The notes beneath the pieces were generated by a model. That model was not told the DNA's origin. It ran no database searches and worked only from the letters and a program-made list of their open reading frames with translations. Below, piece by piece: positions 37,633 through 49,655 of a stretch of DNA of 64,000 bases. Within the stretch, counting starts at the first letter, position 1. Every line of letters starts with the position of its first letter. Made by a program: the position numbers and the translations under genes. The DNA comes from Candidatus Vallotiella hemipterorum. Its GTDB lineage: Bacteria > Pseudomonadota > Gammaproteobacteria > Burkholderiales > Burkholderiaceae. The DNA is taken from assembly GCF_910593725.1 (NCBI RefSeq), contig NZ_OU343031.1:1054001-1118000 (forward strand). Direction: 5' to 3'.

Positions 37633-39921
37633 AACCCATCGAAGTAAAAAAAGCCTTCAAGTATGATCATCAAAACATGCCCAGCTTGTAGGAATAGCTG
37701 GCCTTATTACGGGCTTTTCGGCTTTAGCTAGTCACATCCTGGTTAAGTTATACTACGCTGGCCGTGTCTAACCGTTTACTTTAAACACGAGTTTATATTT
37801 GCAATCTCCCTGCTTCAGCAGCTACTTTGCTTGTAACATCGAGTATCCAGCTATTTTTATATTTATGTGTTGAAGCCTCTTTATCTTATACTAGATATTT
37901 ACTACTTACGCGTCTTCTAAGCGGGAGACGGAGAACAAAATATCTAATAGTCTATGAGAATTAGGTTAGCGCTATATAAATAGTTTGTCTTCTGCGCAGC
38001 GTAATAAGAAGCACCTTAACTAAGACAGGCAACACACACATCTAAAAACGTACATAGTGAATTGAACAATTCTTCCTAGATTTGTTATATTGTTATATAC
38101 TGCTACCCAAGATTCTTACAATAGACACATCTTCCCTATATATTATAATACTCTATTATTTAAAACTTTTAACAATTTTGGAGAAATACTAGCTTATACA
38201 GACCAATAGAGTGGGTCGCTATGTCGTGCTATACATAATAATGTACCTAATTTCTATATACTACAGGACATCTGGGCGCTATGTATGTAACATTACATTC
38301 ACTTAGAAGCTGATACTAGTCGGTGTAACATATACTGGATAATAGCTTTTTAAAGCGTCACATATACGACGTGTCTATATAAATTTTTTGTGCTTAAGCA
38401 CAACGTAAATTTAGAATAACAACAAAAGTTTTTGTTAATAGATAGGATAGTCCGGCTAGGTTCAAAACCAATAAATACCTTTTAAAGCGATGTAATATTA
38501 AGGTATTTCGCGCTGATAAGGCGCAGCGTAAAATCCTAATAGGCGCTGGCAGCTAATTAATGCTTCTAACGTTGCATGCCCTGCCTACCAGATATTAAGT
38601 CGTGCTACTCCGTATCTCTAGTTGTAAAAATAAGTATGTGGTTATATTGGGATGCCAGCATAATGTTCCGAATGCAATGGGACGGGTCGAACGAGTGACC
38701 TAAGCTAAACCAAAACAACGGAAAAATTGCGCTTGAGTAGGCGCATCGCGGTACGTGTATTATATATTCATCGACGTTTGTACCGGATATTGTACCAGCT
38801 GGTTTTAGCAAAACCGCGTATTTTATTATCAGATACAGTGATAGCAGCAAAATTGATCGTAACTTACGGGGAGCACTTTAGTGCCGTATTATCAAGTCCG
38901 CACCCCTACATTCTCACGCCAAGGCTTGTATACCTACCAGACATCAAGGTTTTTTATTCGGCCTAACGATGATTATGGCACTCAGGCCAATCGTCGGCAC
39001 CTTCTATTCAGTCGTAATACACCTACGTTCTTACTGAACTAAATACTGCGCCGGCAAATCATGTTTGCAGGTTATACTATTCCGTTCGCTCAAAACCCGG
39101 ATGATGCATGGTAATGTATAAGCTAATAATATCGCTCATTGTATTAACCTACTTGGCATCAGGAATGATGGGGGTAAATCATCGCGATCGTGCCACTCTA
39201 TAACCGTGAAAAAGTGCATCAGATACTGCCTTATAGAGTACATGAACTTGCTATCAGCGTAAATTAGTAGATCGGATAATCTCGCAACATCACGAGCGCG
39301 CTTATGGAAAACACCTTCTACTGAGCAGCGCTATTATGCTGGTATAGCCAAACTATATTGACTTTGTTACGGTGCATTACATTATTCAGTATCAATTTTC
39401 CTTAATTGCTACTAACCTATATAACGTTAGTGTAATCTCTAAATCTTAGACAGCTATAAGATTTAATATCTCTTTATTTTATATAATTGAACATATAAGT
39501 TTATAACTCTAGTTTCAAAAACTATATGAGCTACTAGCAGTTAAAATATTAGTTCTTATAGAAGAGTTCAGCGCGATATCTAGCTCAATAAGCGCCCTGC
39601 TTAAAGCAGCAATTAATACCTTGGAATTAGCACTAATAGAAAACAAGGGAAAACTTACTTTACTAATATGTAGATTTAAACTTTAAGTATTTGAGAAGAC
39701 GAGATTTTGCCTATTTATTCATGTAGGTAATATAATGCGCATAAGGCAAATATCACGTCTATGGTAAAAAGTAGAAGATAGCAGTAACTCTCAATTATAG
39801 ATTGAAAATCTAAAGCTAAACCTGAAGTCGCCTCGAGAACTCTGGGGTATGTATTAATTTTGCTTCTACCGTATTGCTCAATAAGCGATATGAGGGGTGG
39901 CTGTCGAGGATATTTAATCAA
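37633..39921. other. Gene desert between pyrE and glmS
   Basis: About 2.3 kb without a supported gene. Short open frames near 38605-38966 exist on both strands and have no recognisable motif. Just after pyrE a 6-base-pair hairpin (37681-37686 with 37696-37701) followed by CCTTATTACGGGCTTTT might act as a weak terminator. Nothing else is seen. Confidence 0.6.
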
Positions 39922-41739
39922 TCACTCTACCGTCACCGACTTAGCGAGATTCCTCGGCTTATCTACATCAGTACCGCGCGCGCAAGCAGTATGATACGCG
40001 AGCAATTGTAATGGCACTACATGCAAGATCGGTGAGAGCAGCCCATAATGTTCTGGCATTCTAATCACATGCAGGCCTTCATCGTTAACAATTCGTGTAT
40101 CCGCATCAGCAAATACATATAGTTGGCCACCCCGTGCACGGACTTCCTGAATATTGGACTTCAGTTTTTCAAGAAGCATATCATTAGGTGCAACAGTAAC
40201 TACTGGCATTGCTTCAGTCACCAGCGCGAGTGGCCCATGCTTCAACTCGCCGGCTGGATATGCCTCAGCGTGAATATATGAGGTTTCCTTCAGCTTTAAT
40301 GCGCCTTCTAGTGCAATCGGGTAATGCATGCCTCTTCCAAGAAACAGCACATTTTCTTTACTAGAAAATTCTTCTGCCCATGCGATGATCTGCGGCTCAA
40401 GCGAGAGCACGCTATTAAGCGCCGCCGGTAGGTGTCGTAACTGTTTTAAATGCTGTGCCAGAAGACTTGAATCCGCATGACCTCGCAACCATTCCAATGT
40501 TACTGAAAGCACAAACAGAGCGACGAGTTGCGTAGTGAATGCTTTTGTCGAAGCAACGCCGATTTCAGTACCGGCGTGCGTTAGAAAACGTAGTGCAGTG
40601 AGCCGAACTATAGCGCTGCCTTCCACATTGCAAATCGCCATCGTATGCAAGTGTCCGAGCTCATTCGCATGCTTAAGTCCAGCAAGCGTGTCCGCCGTTT
40701 CACCAGACTGGGAAATTACTACAACCAGTGACCGATGATTTGGTACAGAGTCACGATAGCGATACTCACTTGCGATCTCGACTTGTGTAGGAATTTTAGC
40801 GATCGATTCCAGCCAGTATTTGGCTGTCAAGCCAGAGTAATAGCTGGTGCCGCATGCAAGAATCAGGAGGCTGTCAATTTTATTGAATACATCTCTAGCA
40901 CCAGCTCCAAACAGCTCAGGATCGAATGCGTCAATGTGCGCAATCGTATCCGAAATGGCACGCGGCTGCTCAAAGATCTCTTTGTGCATAAAGTGCTGGT
41001 ATGGCCCAAGTTCTACCGCGCTACTATAAGTATTAACGGTATGTACTTGCCGCTGCACAAGGTCCCCGTTACAATCCGCGATCCGAACTCTATCAAGCGT
41101 TAATTCAACTACATCGCCTTCCTTGAGGAAGATAAGGCGATTAGTGCTACCCGCTAGGGCGAGAGCATCTGAGGCCAGGAAATTTTCGCTTTTACCCAGC
41201 CCAACTACCAGCGGCGATCCTCCGCGAGCACAGCATACCAGATGCGGCTGATCTGTTGAAAAAACCGCAATCGCGTAAGCCCCATGAAGCTGCTTTACCG
41301 CTGCGCGCACAGCAGCAAATAAATCATTTTTATATACACTGTAAATTAGGTGGGCAATAACCTCGCTATCAGTCTGCGTTACAAATTTATAACCGTTCTC
41401 GCACAGGCCTTCCCGGAGGATTTCATGATTTTCAATAATCCCGTTGTGAACTAGCGCAATCGTTTCATGTGAAAAAATCGGATGCGCGTTATGCGTGACT
41501 GGTGCTCCGTGCGTTGCCCAACGCGTATGTGCAATACCTGTTTCTCCCAGCAGTTGCGAGTCGAGAATCTTCTGTTCAAGGTCCGCCACGCGCGATACGC
41601 TGCGAGCGCACCGAGCGACTCCATCGACGATGACGGCTACACCACACGAATCGTAGCCACGGTATTCTAGGCGTCGTAACCCCTGAACAAGAACTGGGAC
41701 AATATTACGTTGCGCTACCGCACCAACAATGCCACACAT
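39922..41739 (-). CDS. glmS: Glutamine-fructose-6-phosphate aminotransferase
   Basis: Converts fructose-6-phosphate and glutamine to glucosamine-6-phosphate, the entry step for peptidoglycan and LPS amino sugars. It has 605 residues, full length. The N-terminal glutaminase domain starts MCGIVGAV with the catalytic Cys2; TRWATHG and HNGIIENH follow. Two SIS sugar-isomerase domains come next ([39 protein letters not shown] split), and the C-terminus [16 protein letters not shown] is typical. It lies 55 bases after glmU and is surely co-transcribed. No glmS ribozyme is expected in this group and none is seen. Confidence 0.98.
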   Translation of the reverse strand: MCGIVGAVAQRNIVPVLVQGLRRLEYRGYDSCGVAVIVDGVARCARSVSRVADLEQKILDSQLLGETGIAHTRWATHGAPVTHNAHPIFSHETIALVHNGIIENHEILREGLCENGYKFVTQTDSEVIAHLIYSVYKNDLFAAVRAAVKQLHGAYAIAVFSTDQPHLVCCARGGSPLVVGLGKSENFLASDALALAGSTNRLIFLKEGDVVELTLDRVRIADCNGDLVQRQVHTVNTYSSAVELGPYQHFMHKEIFEQPRAISDTIAHIDAFDPELFGAGARDVFNKIDSLLILACGTSYYSGLTAKYWLESIAKIPTQVEIASEYRYRDSVPNHRSLVVVISQSGETADTLAGLKHANELGHLHTMAICNVEGSAIVRLTALRFLTHAGTEIGVASTKAFTTQLVALFVLSVTLEWLRGHADSSLLAQHLKQLRHLPAALNSVLSLEPQIIAWAEEFSSKENVLFLGRGMHYPIALEGALKLKETSYIHAEAYPAGELKHGPLALVTEAMPVVTVAPNDMLLEKLKSNIQEVRARGGQLYVFADADTRIVNDEGLHVIRMPEHYGLLSPILHVVPLQLLAYHTACARGTDVDKPRNLAKSVTVE

Positions 41740-41794
41740 GATATTTATCCCTGAAAATAGGAGTTCCCAGTTCTACTGGCTTATCGAACAGCGT

Positions 41795-43159
41795 CTATTT
41801 AAGACTTTTTTTAGCTGGTCGCGTATACTCTGGTTTTGCGACCTGTGTTTTCTCATTTAATACTAGCGCCCTAGCGGGCACATTATGCCAAACGGTTGTA
41901 CCCGCTGCGAGCGTCGCACCTGGGCCTACAATAACTGGTGCAACAAGCTGGGTATCAGAGCCTACAAATACGTCATCGCATATAACAGTTCGATGTTTAT
42001 TTATCCCATCATAGTTACAGGTAATTGTTCCGGCACCAATGTTCACGCGCGCCCCGATGTCGGCATCGCCTATATAGCTCAAATGGTTAGCCTTCGCGCA
42101 ATGCCCGAGCACGGAATTCTTAACCTCAACGAAGTTTCCCACATGAACATTTCTGGATAGAATAGTTCCAGAACGTAGCCGTGTATATGGGCCTAATACA
42201 ACATTCTCGCCTAAGCAAGCTCCGTCTACATACGTGAACGCGTTCACCCGTACGCCCGAACCAATAGTCGTTTCTCGGATTATGCAGTTTGGCTCGATAA
42301 TAACGCAGTTACCCAGTACAACGCGTCCCTCAAACACACAGTTGACATCGATTAACACCTCGGATCCACACTCTAAAGTACCGCGTACATCAATACGCGA
42401 CGGATCAACTAATGTAACGCCAGCGTCTAGCAGACGCAGCGCCTCGTTACGCTGGTAAATGCGCTCTAAGTCAGCCAACTGGCGTCTGTTGTTCACGCCG
42501 AGCGCTTCCCAGATATCATCCGGCTGCACACCGATAACCTCAACGCCATCATGTATTGCCAGCTCGACGACGTCGGTTAAGTAGAACTCGCGCTGAATAT
42601 TATCGTTTTTTAACGAGCCAAGCCAAGACTCAAGCCGCCAGCTAGGCAAGATAGCGATACCAGTATTAATCTCACAAATTTCTTGTTGCCATGAGTTAGC
42701 ATCTTTTTGCTCAATGATCCTCACGATGCGTCCAGTGCAATCACGTACAATGCGACCATAACCGCATGGGTTATCTAGCGTGACAGTCAGGACCCCATAG
42801 TGATCATTAGCCGCTACTTCAAACAGCCGTCGAAGCGTCGAAGCTCGCGTGAGGGGCACATCGCCACATAATACTAGTGTGGGCAATGTTGGGTCAATAA
42901 ATGGTAATGCCTGTTGAACTGCATGGCCAGTACCCTGTTGCTCAGTTTGCATTACAAATTTGATATCTGGCGCGCCGATAGCCGTACATACGGCATCGGC
43001 GCCATGCCCGACTACCACGATGATTCGACTCGTCGCTAGTGCACGGGCTGTAGCGATAACATGAGATAGCATTGGCCGGCCAGCTAGTGGGTGTAGTACT
43101 TTCGGGCGCGCCGAGTTCATGCGCTTACCTATGCCGGCTGCAAGAATGATAATATTCAC
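41795..43159 (-). CDS. glmU: Bifunctional GlmU: GlcN-1-P acetyltransferase / GlcNAc-1-P uridyltransferase
   Basis: Makes UDP-GlcNAc, the precursor of peptidoglycan and lipid A. It has 454 residues. The N-terminal pyrophosphorylase domain has the nucleotide loop [20 protein letters not shown] near residues 6-25 and LCGDVPL. The C-terminal left-handed beta-helix has hexapeptide repeats ([20 protein letters not shown]) and [10 protein letters not shown]. It works directly with the next gene, glmS, though PgcA/GlmM is not in this window. Confidence 0.98.
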   Translation of the reverse strand: MNIIILAAGIGKRMNSARPKVLHPLAGRPMLSHVIATARALATSRIIVVVGHGADAVCTAIGAPDIKFVMQTEQQGTGHAVQQALPFIDPTLPTLVLCGDVPLTRASTLRRLFEVAANDHYGVLTVTLDNPCGYGRIVRDCTGRIVRIIEQKDANSWQQEICEINTGIAILPSWRLESWLGSLKNDNIQREFYLTDVVELAIHDGVEVIGVQPDDIWEALGVNNRRQLADLERIYQRNEALRLLDAGVTLVDPSRIDVRGTLECGSEVLIDVNCVFEGRVVLGNCVIIEPNCIIRETTIGSGVRVNAFTYVDGACLGENVVLGPYTRLRSGTILSRNVHVGNFVEVKNSVLGHCAKANHLSYIGDADIGARVNIGAGTITCNYDGINKHRTVICDDVFVGSDTQLVAPVIVGPGATLAAGTTVWHNVPARALVLNEKTQVAKPEYTRPAKKSLK

Positions 43160-44038
43160 TGCATCAATATCCGGGGATATTTAAAATATAGATAATTTGT
43201 GAATCGGGATTACTGCATTCCATAGCGAAACTAACACTCGGGCAGGCCAGTAATATAGCTCTTCTATAGCTTGTGAAATTCCAGAACTGCAAGGCGCTGC
43301 TACCAGGGTGGAATGCAGTATAGCGTGGAACGCACAATCACCCATGGATCTATCATATCTATAGCATGTTATTCGCCAATGGAAAAATAATAATAAATTA
43401 TTTATTAAGTGTGGATAATACAACTTCGCTAAAGTGCTTGATATATGCCTAATTTTTAGGGGTAACTCTTATTTTTATCCTAGAGTAAGCTCTTTATCTA
43501 AGCAGATTTCAGGTTCGTACTAACTACCGTGCAGATTTTATAGAGCAATCTAAAATTTAGAAAATTACGCATACCTCCACGGACCATATCTGATTATAGA
43601 TAGATAACTAAACTACGGTGTGCTAGCTACTATCACACCGTAGTTTAAGCAGTACACCTTTAGTATTGCAACTGTAGAATATATTTAGCAGGACAACTTG
43701 TAGGGCTCTATCCATATAATGGACCATAATCTTGGTCATCTAAACTTACTCGCAGTACCTTATACTACATAGAGTACTACGCTAAAAATTCTAGAGCATC
43801 GCTCTACCTTTCGGCATCAAAATATAGATGTACTGTACGTATCTTAATTTAATTTTAATGTAGACTCTTTACCAAAATTCAGTATACGGCTTAAGTAGCA
43901 TCTTCCTACAGTAGGATATATAGAAACGTATATCTATCTTATCTATTAGATAAGTGCTAGTACTCTGCTTATGCACTTCGATTATTCTATTTAGAACAAT
44001 AGTTTTACTTACAGCGGGCTCGGGATTTCTAGATACAT
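43160..44038. other. Spacer between folB and glmU
   Basis: About 880 bases of AT-rich sequence with no supported gene; an 80-codon frame on the minus strand (43181-43423) resembles nothing I know. In Burkholderia I recall ttcA (tRNA 2-thiocytidine synthesis) between folB and glmU, so this may be its grave, but no remnant can be read. A hairpin lies at 43609-43647. Confidence 0.5.
43609..43647. terminator. 14-bp hairpin between folB and glmU
   Basis: Perfect stem 43609-43622 with 43634-43647, 11-base loop. There is no real T-run on either side, so it may be a terminator after the folB unit or just a surviving inverted repeat. Confidence 0.45.
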
Positions 44039-44452
44039 TTACATCAAGACCTCCTTCATACGGAGAATTTCGACGCCTACCGAATCGCAGTCTGGGTAGA
44101 CGTCTGGCTTTTCTGTCGATACCCGAACCGCTCTGACATTCTGATGCGATAGCATAACCTCAGCAATGTCATCACATAACGTTTCTTGCAAATTAAGATG
44201 CCCCCGAGAGACTCGTTGTGCAATTGTCGAACGCATAAAATCATAGTCAACAACTTCAACTAACTTATCTGTACGCGGCGTCGACTCGGCCAGCGGTATA
44301 AACAGATCAATATTAATAATGACACGCTGTTCAGCGTATTTCTCACAATCATGCACGCCGATATTGATATAGATCTCGTAGTTTCGTAAGAATAATCGTC
44401 GACAGTTTATTAGTCTTGGATGAGAAATCTCAGAGAGCATAAAGTAGTCCAT
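44039..44452 (-). CDS. folB: Dihydroneopterin aldolase
   Basis: Folate biosynthesis enzyme that cleaves dihydroneopterin to 6-hydroxymethyl-dihydropterin and glycolaldehyde. It has 137 residues. The N-terminal RLFLRNYEIYINIGVHDCEK contains the catalytic Glu at about 37, VVDYDF the conserved Tyr at 70, and STEKPDVY the catalytic Lys at 115. The extended start (MDYFMLSEISHPRL) resembles Burkholderia FolB proteins; the Met at residue 5 is a possible alternative start. It indicates that folate is still made. Confidence 0.93.
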   Translation of the reverse strand: MDYFMLSEISHPRLINCRRLFLRNYEIYINIGVHDCEKYAEQRVIINIDLFIPLAESTPRTDKLVEVVDYDFMRSTIAQRVSRGHLNLQETLCDDIAEVMLSHQNVRAVRVSTEKPDVYPDCDSVGVEILRMKEVLM

Positions 44453-45040
44453 GTAAAAATAGGGTAACGTTTAGGTAGCATACTATTTCCATCGTATGTT
44501 CAGGTATTATAGTCAAACTACTTATATAAACATTATAGGTCGCACTAGCAGTATGAAGTAACTGCCATCGATCAGTAATGTCGCACGTGTCGCATATCTT
44601 TTATAGTAGTACACACCACATCAATTGCATTAGCTAGATCGATTAAGTAACACACGCCACTGTGTTTCGACAAAACCTTTATTAGGTCAACTACCGGAGT
44701 ACCTGGTGAGTCCGATTTCAACTAGCACGGTTCTTGGATGTAAAGCCGGTACCCTAAGCCTACTTAGAAATAAGGCTTACAGGAGCGAATATGATAATTG
44801 TGCAAATTATTTTATACAGCCCTTTCCTAACGATAAGGCTTATCACCGGCTCGAGTAATGTTCTATTTAGTGCGTATAGTCCCATTTCATGAGCCCGCAT
44901 GCGGTAATAATACCTAAACTAAGCACCACACCGCACCCGCCCTTAACGGGGACACGCTCTATGCAGAGCGACAATGAATACTGTGCATTATGGAGTCGGA
45001 TACTTATGCGCACGATAGATTGCTAATTTACGATACCGGG
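44453..45040. other. Spacer between folB and methyltransferase gene
   Basis: About 590 bases between two divergent genes. No gene seen. Three copies of the word AAGGCTTA or its complement occur at 44755-44779 and 44832-44839, two of them forming a 7-base-pair hairpin. The promoters of folB and of the methyltransferase gene should lie here. Confidence 0.45.
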
Positions 45041-46231
45041 ATGAAAACCAATATAATACAGAGAGATAGCTTACCTATTCCTAACGATGCTGCGATTGCG
45101 CACTTGTATGCGCTAGCGCAGCATATAACCCAAAAAATCGCTTCAGCCGGAGGTTGGTTACCATTCGATAGATATATGGAGCTTGCTCTCTATACGCCCG
45201 GTCTTGGGTACTATAGCAGTGGCACGGTTAAGTTTGGTCGTAGTCCAGACGACGGTAGTGACTTTATTACCGCCCCGGAACTCACATTGCTGTTTGCTCA
45301 GGCCTTTGCCAAACCAGTGGCCGAGATATTTTATGCCACTGGCACTCGCCATGTAGTCGAATTTGGGGCTGGAACAGGTAGATTTGCTTCCGGCTTACTG
45401 CGCACTCTAGATGAGCTTGGTGCTAGATGCTCGAGCTACACCATCGTAGAGTTGTCTGGAGAGTTGCGCAAGCAGCAGCGAGCATGTATTGAAGAAACCG
45501 CGCAGCAGTTTGCCCCCTGCGTTCAGTGGATCGATACTATTCCGGGACGCGTAGATGGTGTGATCATCGGAAATGAAGTGCTTGATGCAATGCCGGTGCG
45601 TCTTTTTGCACGTCAGAATAACTTATGGTACGAACGCGGCGTCGCTATGACAGACACGGATCGATTTGCATTCTCTGATCGACCGCTGACCGCTATCACC
45701 TCGCCAGCTATACTTGCGCATGTCCCTGGCGTGCACGACTACGTGACTGAGACACATGAAGCGGCAGCTGCATTCGTACACACGGTGTGCTCGGTGCTCG
45801 GTTGCGGCGTTGTGTTGTTTATCGACTATGGTTTTCCGGCGGCTGAGTATTACCATCCGCAGCGTACGGAGGGCACACTGATGTGCCACTATCGACATCA
45901 TGCTCACGATGATCCATTTCTCTACCCGGGCTTACAAGATATTACCGCACACGTACAGTTCAGCGCCATTGAACAGGCAGCTCGTAGTGCAGGCGCACAT
46001 TTGCTCGGATACACGTCGCAGGCGCACTTCTTGATAAATGCAGGTATCACAGACTTACTGATGAAACTAGATCCAACTAACTCGGCCTGCTTTTTGCCCG
46101 AGGCCAATATGGTACAAAAGCTGCTATCCGAGGCTGAGATGGGTGAGTTATTTAAGGTAATTGCACTTTGCCGAGGCTTTGACGGTAGACTTGGCGCTTT
46201 CAAGAGTGGCGACCGCTCGCATACATTGTAA
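45041..46231 (+). CDS. SAM-dependent methyltransferase, MidA/NDUFAF7 (DUF185) family
   Basis: Class I methyltransferase of the family whose mitochondrial member NDUFAF7 methylates an Arg of complex I; the bacterial role is not well fixed. The family N-terminus AGGWLPFDRYMELALYTPGL is followed by GYYSSG, KFGRSPDDGSDFITAPELT, and the SAM motif VEFGAGTG at residues 106-113. GNEVLDAMPVRLF is the family's conserved acidic post-motif. From the chosen start it has 396 residues; an upstream in-frame ATG at 44990 would add 17 that do not look conserved. Neither start has a good binding site. In Burkholderia this gene neighbours folB, as here. Confidence 0.88.
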   Translation: MKTNIIQRDSLPIPNDAAIAHLYALAQHITQKIASAGGWLPFDRYMELALYTPGLGYYSSGTVKFGRSPDDGSDFITAPELTLLFAQAFAKPVAEIFYATGTRHVVEFGAGTGRFASGLLRTLDELGARCSSYTIVELSGELRKQQRACIEETAQQFAPCVQWIDTIPGRVDGVIIGNEVLDAMPVRLFARQNNLWYERGVAMTDTDRFAFSDRPLTAITSPAILAHVPGVHDYVTETHEAAAAFVHTVCSVLGCGVVLFIDYGFPAAEYYHPQRTEGTLMCHYRHHAHDDPFLYPGLQDITAHVQFSAIEQAARSAGAHLLGYTSQAHFLINAGITDLLMKLDPTNSACFLPEANMVQKLLSEAEMGELFKVIALCRGFDGRLGAFKSGDRSHTL

Positions 46232-46490
46232 CTTGTGAGGCTAGCCCGTATATGTTCTGCTAGTTGATAACTAGCCGCTAAATTTTCGAGGACTATCTAT
46301 GCACATTACGCCAGGGCCGATTTAGGGGGGTTACGTTATTTACGTGTAGCTAACGCACGACTGTAGCTATGCTAGATGTTTATATCGGAGATATTTTATG
46401 AGGTATAGTAAATAATACGTTACCTAATTTCTAGGAGCTAGGCTCTGTCATTGATCCGCTTTTAACGATCACTAATCCTGTTGAAACAGC

Positions 46491-47261
46491 ATGAGCACTT
46501 TAACCCAACAAACTATTCTCAGCGTACATCATTGGACTGATAAGCTTTTCAGCTTTACTTGCACGCGCGATCCAGGCTTTCGTTTCGATAATGGTCAATT
46601 CACGATGATCGGCTTAGAGGTGGATGGTAAACTGCTGCTGCGCGCATATAGTCTTGTAAGCGCAAACTATGAGGAGCACCTTGAATTCCTAAGCGTTAAA
46701 GTGCAAGATGGTCCACTTACTTCTAGGCTACAGCATTTGAAAGTGGGTAATAAAGTCTACGTCGGTAAAAAATCAACTGGCACGTTAGTGGTCGATAACC
46801 TCCTACCAGGTAGAATGCTATGGCTATTGTCTACTGGAACCGGTCTGGCTCCGTTTTTATCGATTATCAAGGATTCAGATATCTATGATCGTTACGAGAA
46901 AATCGTGCTCACGCATACTTGCCGGTTTATTAATGAGCTCGCATACAAAGAGTACATTACTCTACACTTGCCGATGCACGAGCACATAGGAGAAATGATC
47001 CGAGAGAAACTAATATATTTCCCAACCGTGACGCGTGAGCCATTCCAGAACTGTGGCCGCATCACAGAATTAATCGAAACAGGTAGATTATTTTCATTGC
47101 TTGGTATGCCACCATTCTCCAATGAGAATAGCCGAGTTATGTTATGTGGAAGTCCACATATGCTACATAAAACACGGCAACTGCTTGATAGCCTTGGTTT
47201 TGCTGAAGGTAGTAATTCAGCCCCAGGCCACTATGTTATTGAAAAAGCTTTTGTTGATTGA
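46491..47261 (+). CDS. fpr: Ferredoxin/flavodoxin-NADP+ reductase
   Basis: FAD enzyme that transfers electrons between NADPH and ferredoxin or flavodoxin, supplying reductant to Fe-S cluster assembly and radical enzymes. It has 256 residues. The FAD motif RAYSLVS is at 51-57, the NADP-binding STGTGLAPF at 114-122, CGSP near 222, and the C-terminus ends YVIEKAFVD, the long bacterial subclass type. It is preceded by about 260 bases and followed by a desert. Confidence 0.94.
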   Translation: MSTLTQQTILSVHHWTDKLFSFTCTRDPGFRFDNGQFTMIGLEVDGKLLLRAYSLVSANYEEHLEFLSVKVQDGPLTSRLQHLKVGNKVYVGKKSTGTLVVDNLLPGRMLWLLSTGTGLAPFLSIIKDSDIYDRYEKIVLTHTCRFINELAYKEYITLHLPMHEHIGEMIREKLIYFPTVTREPFQNCGRITELIETGRLFSLLGMPPFSNENSRVMLCGSPHMLHKTRQLLDSLGFAEGSNSAPGHYVIEKAFVD

Positions 47262-48769
47262 TGGTAGCTCTGGCGGATGAACTCGTTAAGAAGACTCGTA
47301 TACCCCATGACTATAGGGTAATAGTAAAGTATCCAGTATCTTACAACTGGATAGAGCTTTCGCCGAGCAGCCTTGGCAAGGGGAAATCTAAAATACTTAA
47401 AACCCATTATATAATATATATTATTAGCTCGGGCAATGCCATGTCCGCGATAACTCCTGAATTAGTATACTGCCTTCCCTACCTAGCCACTACGCCTTTC
47501 TTAGAGAGCGATATGCATCGCTCAGCTTCAGACTAAAATAGCAGAAACTAAACTACAAAATAGTGCTACTGGTATTTGATTGCTGCTTTCTTTATAAGAA
47601 AGAGGACCAAGATTAGAGTTTTAATTATTAGGTATTGCCACTAAATGACTCTTTATCAAGGTCATATAGCGTAATTGATAGTCATCGTATTTAGATGTAC
47701 CTGTTAATCAATGTATTGAGTATGAGATATAGATATGGCTTACAAAATAAACTACGTACTGTATCAGTAAATACAATAACGACGCCAATTTTTATTAGAT
47801 TCGGGCCAAATAGGGCTGTATATTACGTCTCTAGTAGTAGATAGGGGAGTTGGATTTAATCCCTAATATAAAACTATATCTTATAAATATACTCTGCTTA
47901 TCTGCTAGATCGCTAAACTGCTTAAACGCTTACACAACTACGTTGCCGATTTAGCGTCATCTTACTTCTAATATTGCCAAGTCTCAAAAGAGTAGTTAAT
48001 TATCAGACCCCCCCTATACTAAGGCATGCTTACTACACACAAAGTACATGTATAGCGCCTTATAAATATATACCTATAACTACTAATTTTATATATAAAA
48101 AGCAACTTATTCTTTAAGACGACTTAAAATGCTGCTTAAGGAATATGCATAAATATCTCTTATCCAAGGATAGGTAATGTTTATGCATACTAAAACCATG
48201 TCCGTAAAATACTAGCGTTAGCTATTATTTGGTATGCAACATATTATTAATATCGTTTATCTTAAGCTTAAAATTATTTTTTTGGATGCTTTGTATTCAC
48301 TTCATATAGGGTATCTTGCCTGAATAAGGCGCCATGAAATAATATTAGCAGTTATCCAGCTTTAATACTCTTATACGTTGAGCGCATATTGTTGATGTTG
48401 ATTTAGTACTAGATTTATTTTATGTAGAGCAGGGTTGTACTAACTAACAGGTGCAACTAAGGTATATAACCAGGTTAGCTGGTATTTGCGATATATAGCT
48501 GCAAATCACGCGCTTAATAAATACACGTAACCTACACAAGAACAGCCGGCATTATATGAATGCTTAATAAGACTTATAAATAGGAGCTAATAAAGACTTA
48601 TCTTTTATGAGACTGTTGGTAATTTATTAAAAAGTAGATATTAATAATATAAATATGCTTTCAGCTATAAATCTACTGTTCATAATTAAAACTTTATTAT
48701 TAGCTGGAATAGAGGTTCTACTGTAATAAGGTATTTTAATAGGATAATTTAATTAATAAAATTAGTTTT
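47262..48769. other. Gene desert between fpr and tRNA-Arg
   Basis: About 1.5 kb. A 92-codon frame beginning directly after fpr (47258-47536) has no recognisable features and I do not call it. Small hairpins occur at 47586-47602 (7-base-pair stem, possible fpr terminator) and 48144-48189 (10-base-pair outer stem). A C7 run lies near 48007. Nothing else is visible. Confidence 0.55.
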
Positions 48770-48845
48770 TGGTGCGCCCGGCCGGGATTGAACCAGCAAC
48801 CACTGCCTTCGGAGGGCAGTACTCTATCCATTGAGCTACGGGCGC
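48770..48845 (-). tRNA. tRNA-Arg (CCG)
   Basis: Complete cloverleaf on the minus strand; acceptor GCGCCCG, anticodon loop CTCCGAA (anticodon CCG, reading CGG), encoded CCA. It stands alone in a gene desert. Many strongly reduced genomes drop this tRNA, so keeping it fits only moderate reduction. Confidence 0.95.
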
Positions 48846-49655
48846 TCGGCATTTAATAGCATTATGCATAAATACTAAAGAGTTTATAAACTATAATATA
48901 CTTTAACCGCATTGTCTATCTAATGCATAAGAATGTTACTCCCTGACTATCGCTACCTTATATTGATACTGTTATACACCCTTTAACCTCTTAATTTTTT
49001 AAGTAGGTAGATGATATAAATGAGGGTATTTACCCATGTAAACTTATCGATTGGGGTATGTAAATATTATATTAATAGCAAGTATTCCTATTTCTAGGAG
49101 GCAATAAATATAAGGTTTTTTCTAGTTGTTTTCTGCACCCTATCGCATCTATTATTAAAGGAAGAACATAGTATGCGTAAGCATATAAAGCTTAGATCAA
49201 GAGTATAAAATCGCATTATGTCTATAATTATCAGATTTATGCTTATAAATAACATTTTAAGTTACTTTCAACTACAGCCATAAAACTACCTGTGTACTAG
49301 TTCTAAGAACTATATTTTTTTAGGTAAGTAGATTTCTTCCTGTCGTATAACTTTACCTGTACTAAGGTGCCTGAAATACTTATGAGTATATAATATTGAT
49401 ACATCTCCAACATGTTTACTACTGCTGAGGTCTATAAGACAAAGGACCCATATAGGTATGTAACTAGTATAGTTTAGTATTAATACTTAGTTATAAAACA
49501 GCCGAAATGCTTTTAGCAATCACATGCAGATAGGATAGCACTATGCGCACCTCTTGAGGTACAAAAAGCTACTTTTAGGTCATCTATGACGCACTGCTAT
49601 CATGTTAGCATCTCGGGTTCCCGTCGGCGTTTGTCGGCACTTTCTGCTACGCCCT
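48846..49655. other. AT-rich stretch upstream of rep
   Basis: About 0.8 kb between tRNA-Arg and rep, which must include both promoters. I see no gene or repeat worth naming. Confidence 0.5.

Noticed and set aside
38605-38966. Overlapping frames of about 80 codons on both strands
   Set aside because: They oppose each other over the same bases and neither resembles a known protein; likely chance.
43181-43423. 80-codon minus-strand frame just upstream of glmU
   Set aside because: No family resemblance and no binding site; sits in an AT-rich spacer.
47258-47536. 92-codon plus-strand frame overlapping the fpr stop
   Set aside because: The ATG overlap looks coupled, but the sequence has no domain, and composition matches the desert, not the genes.
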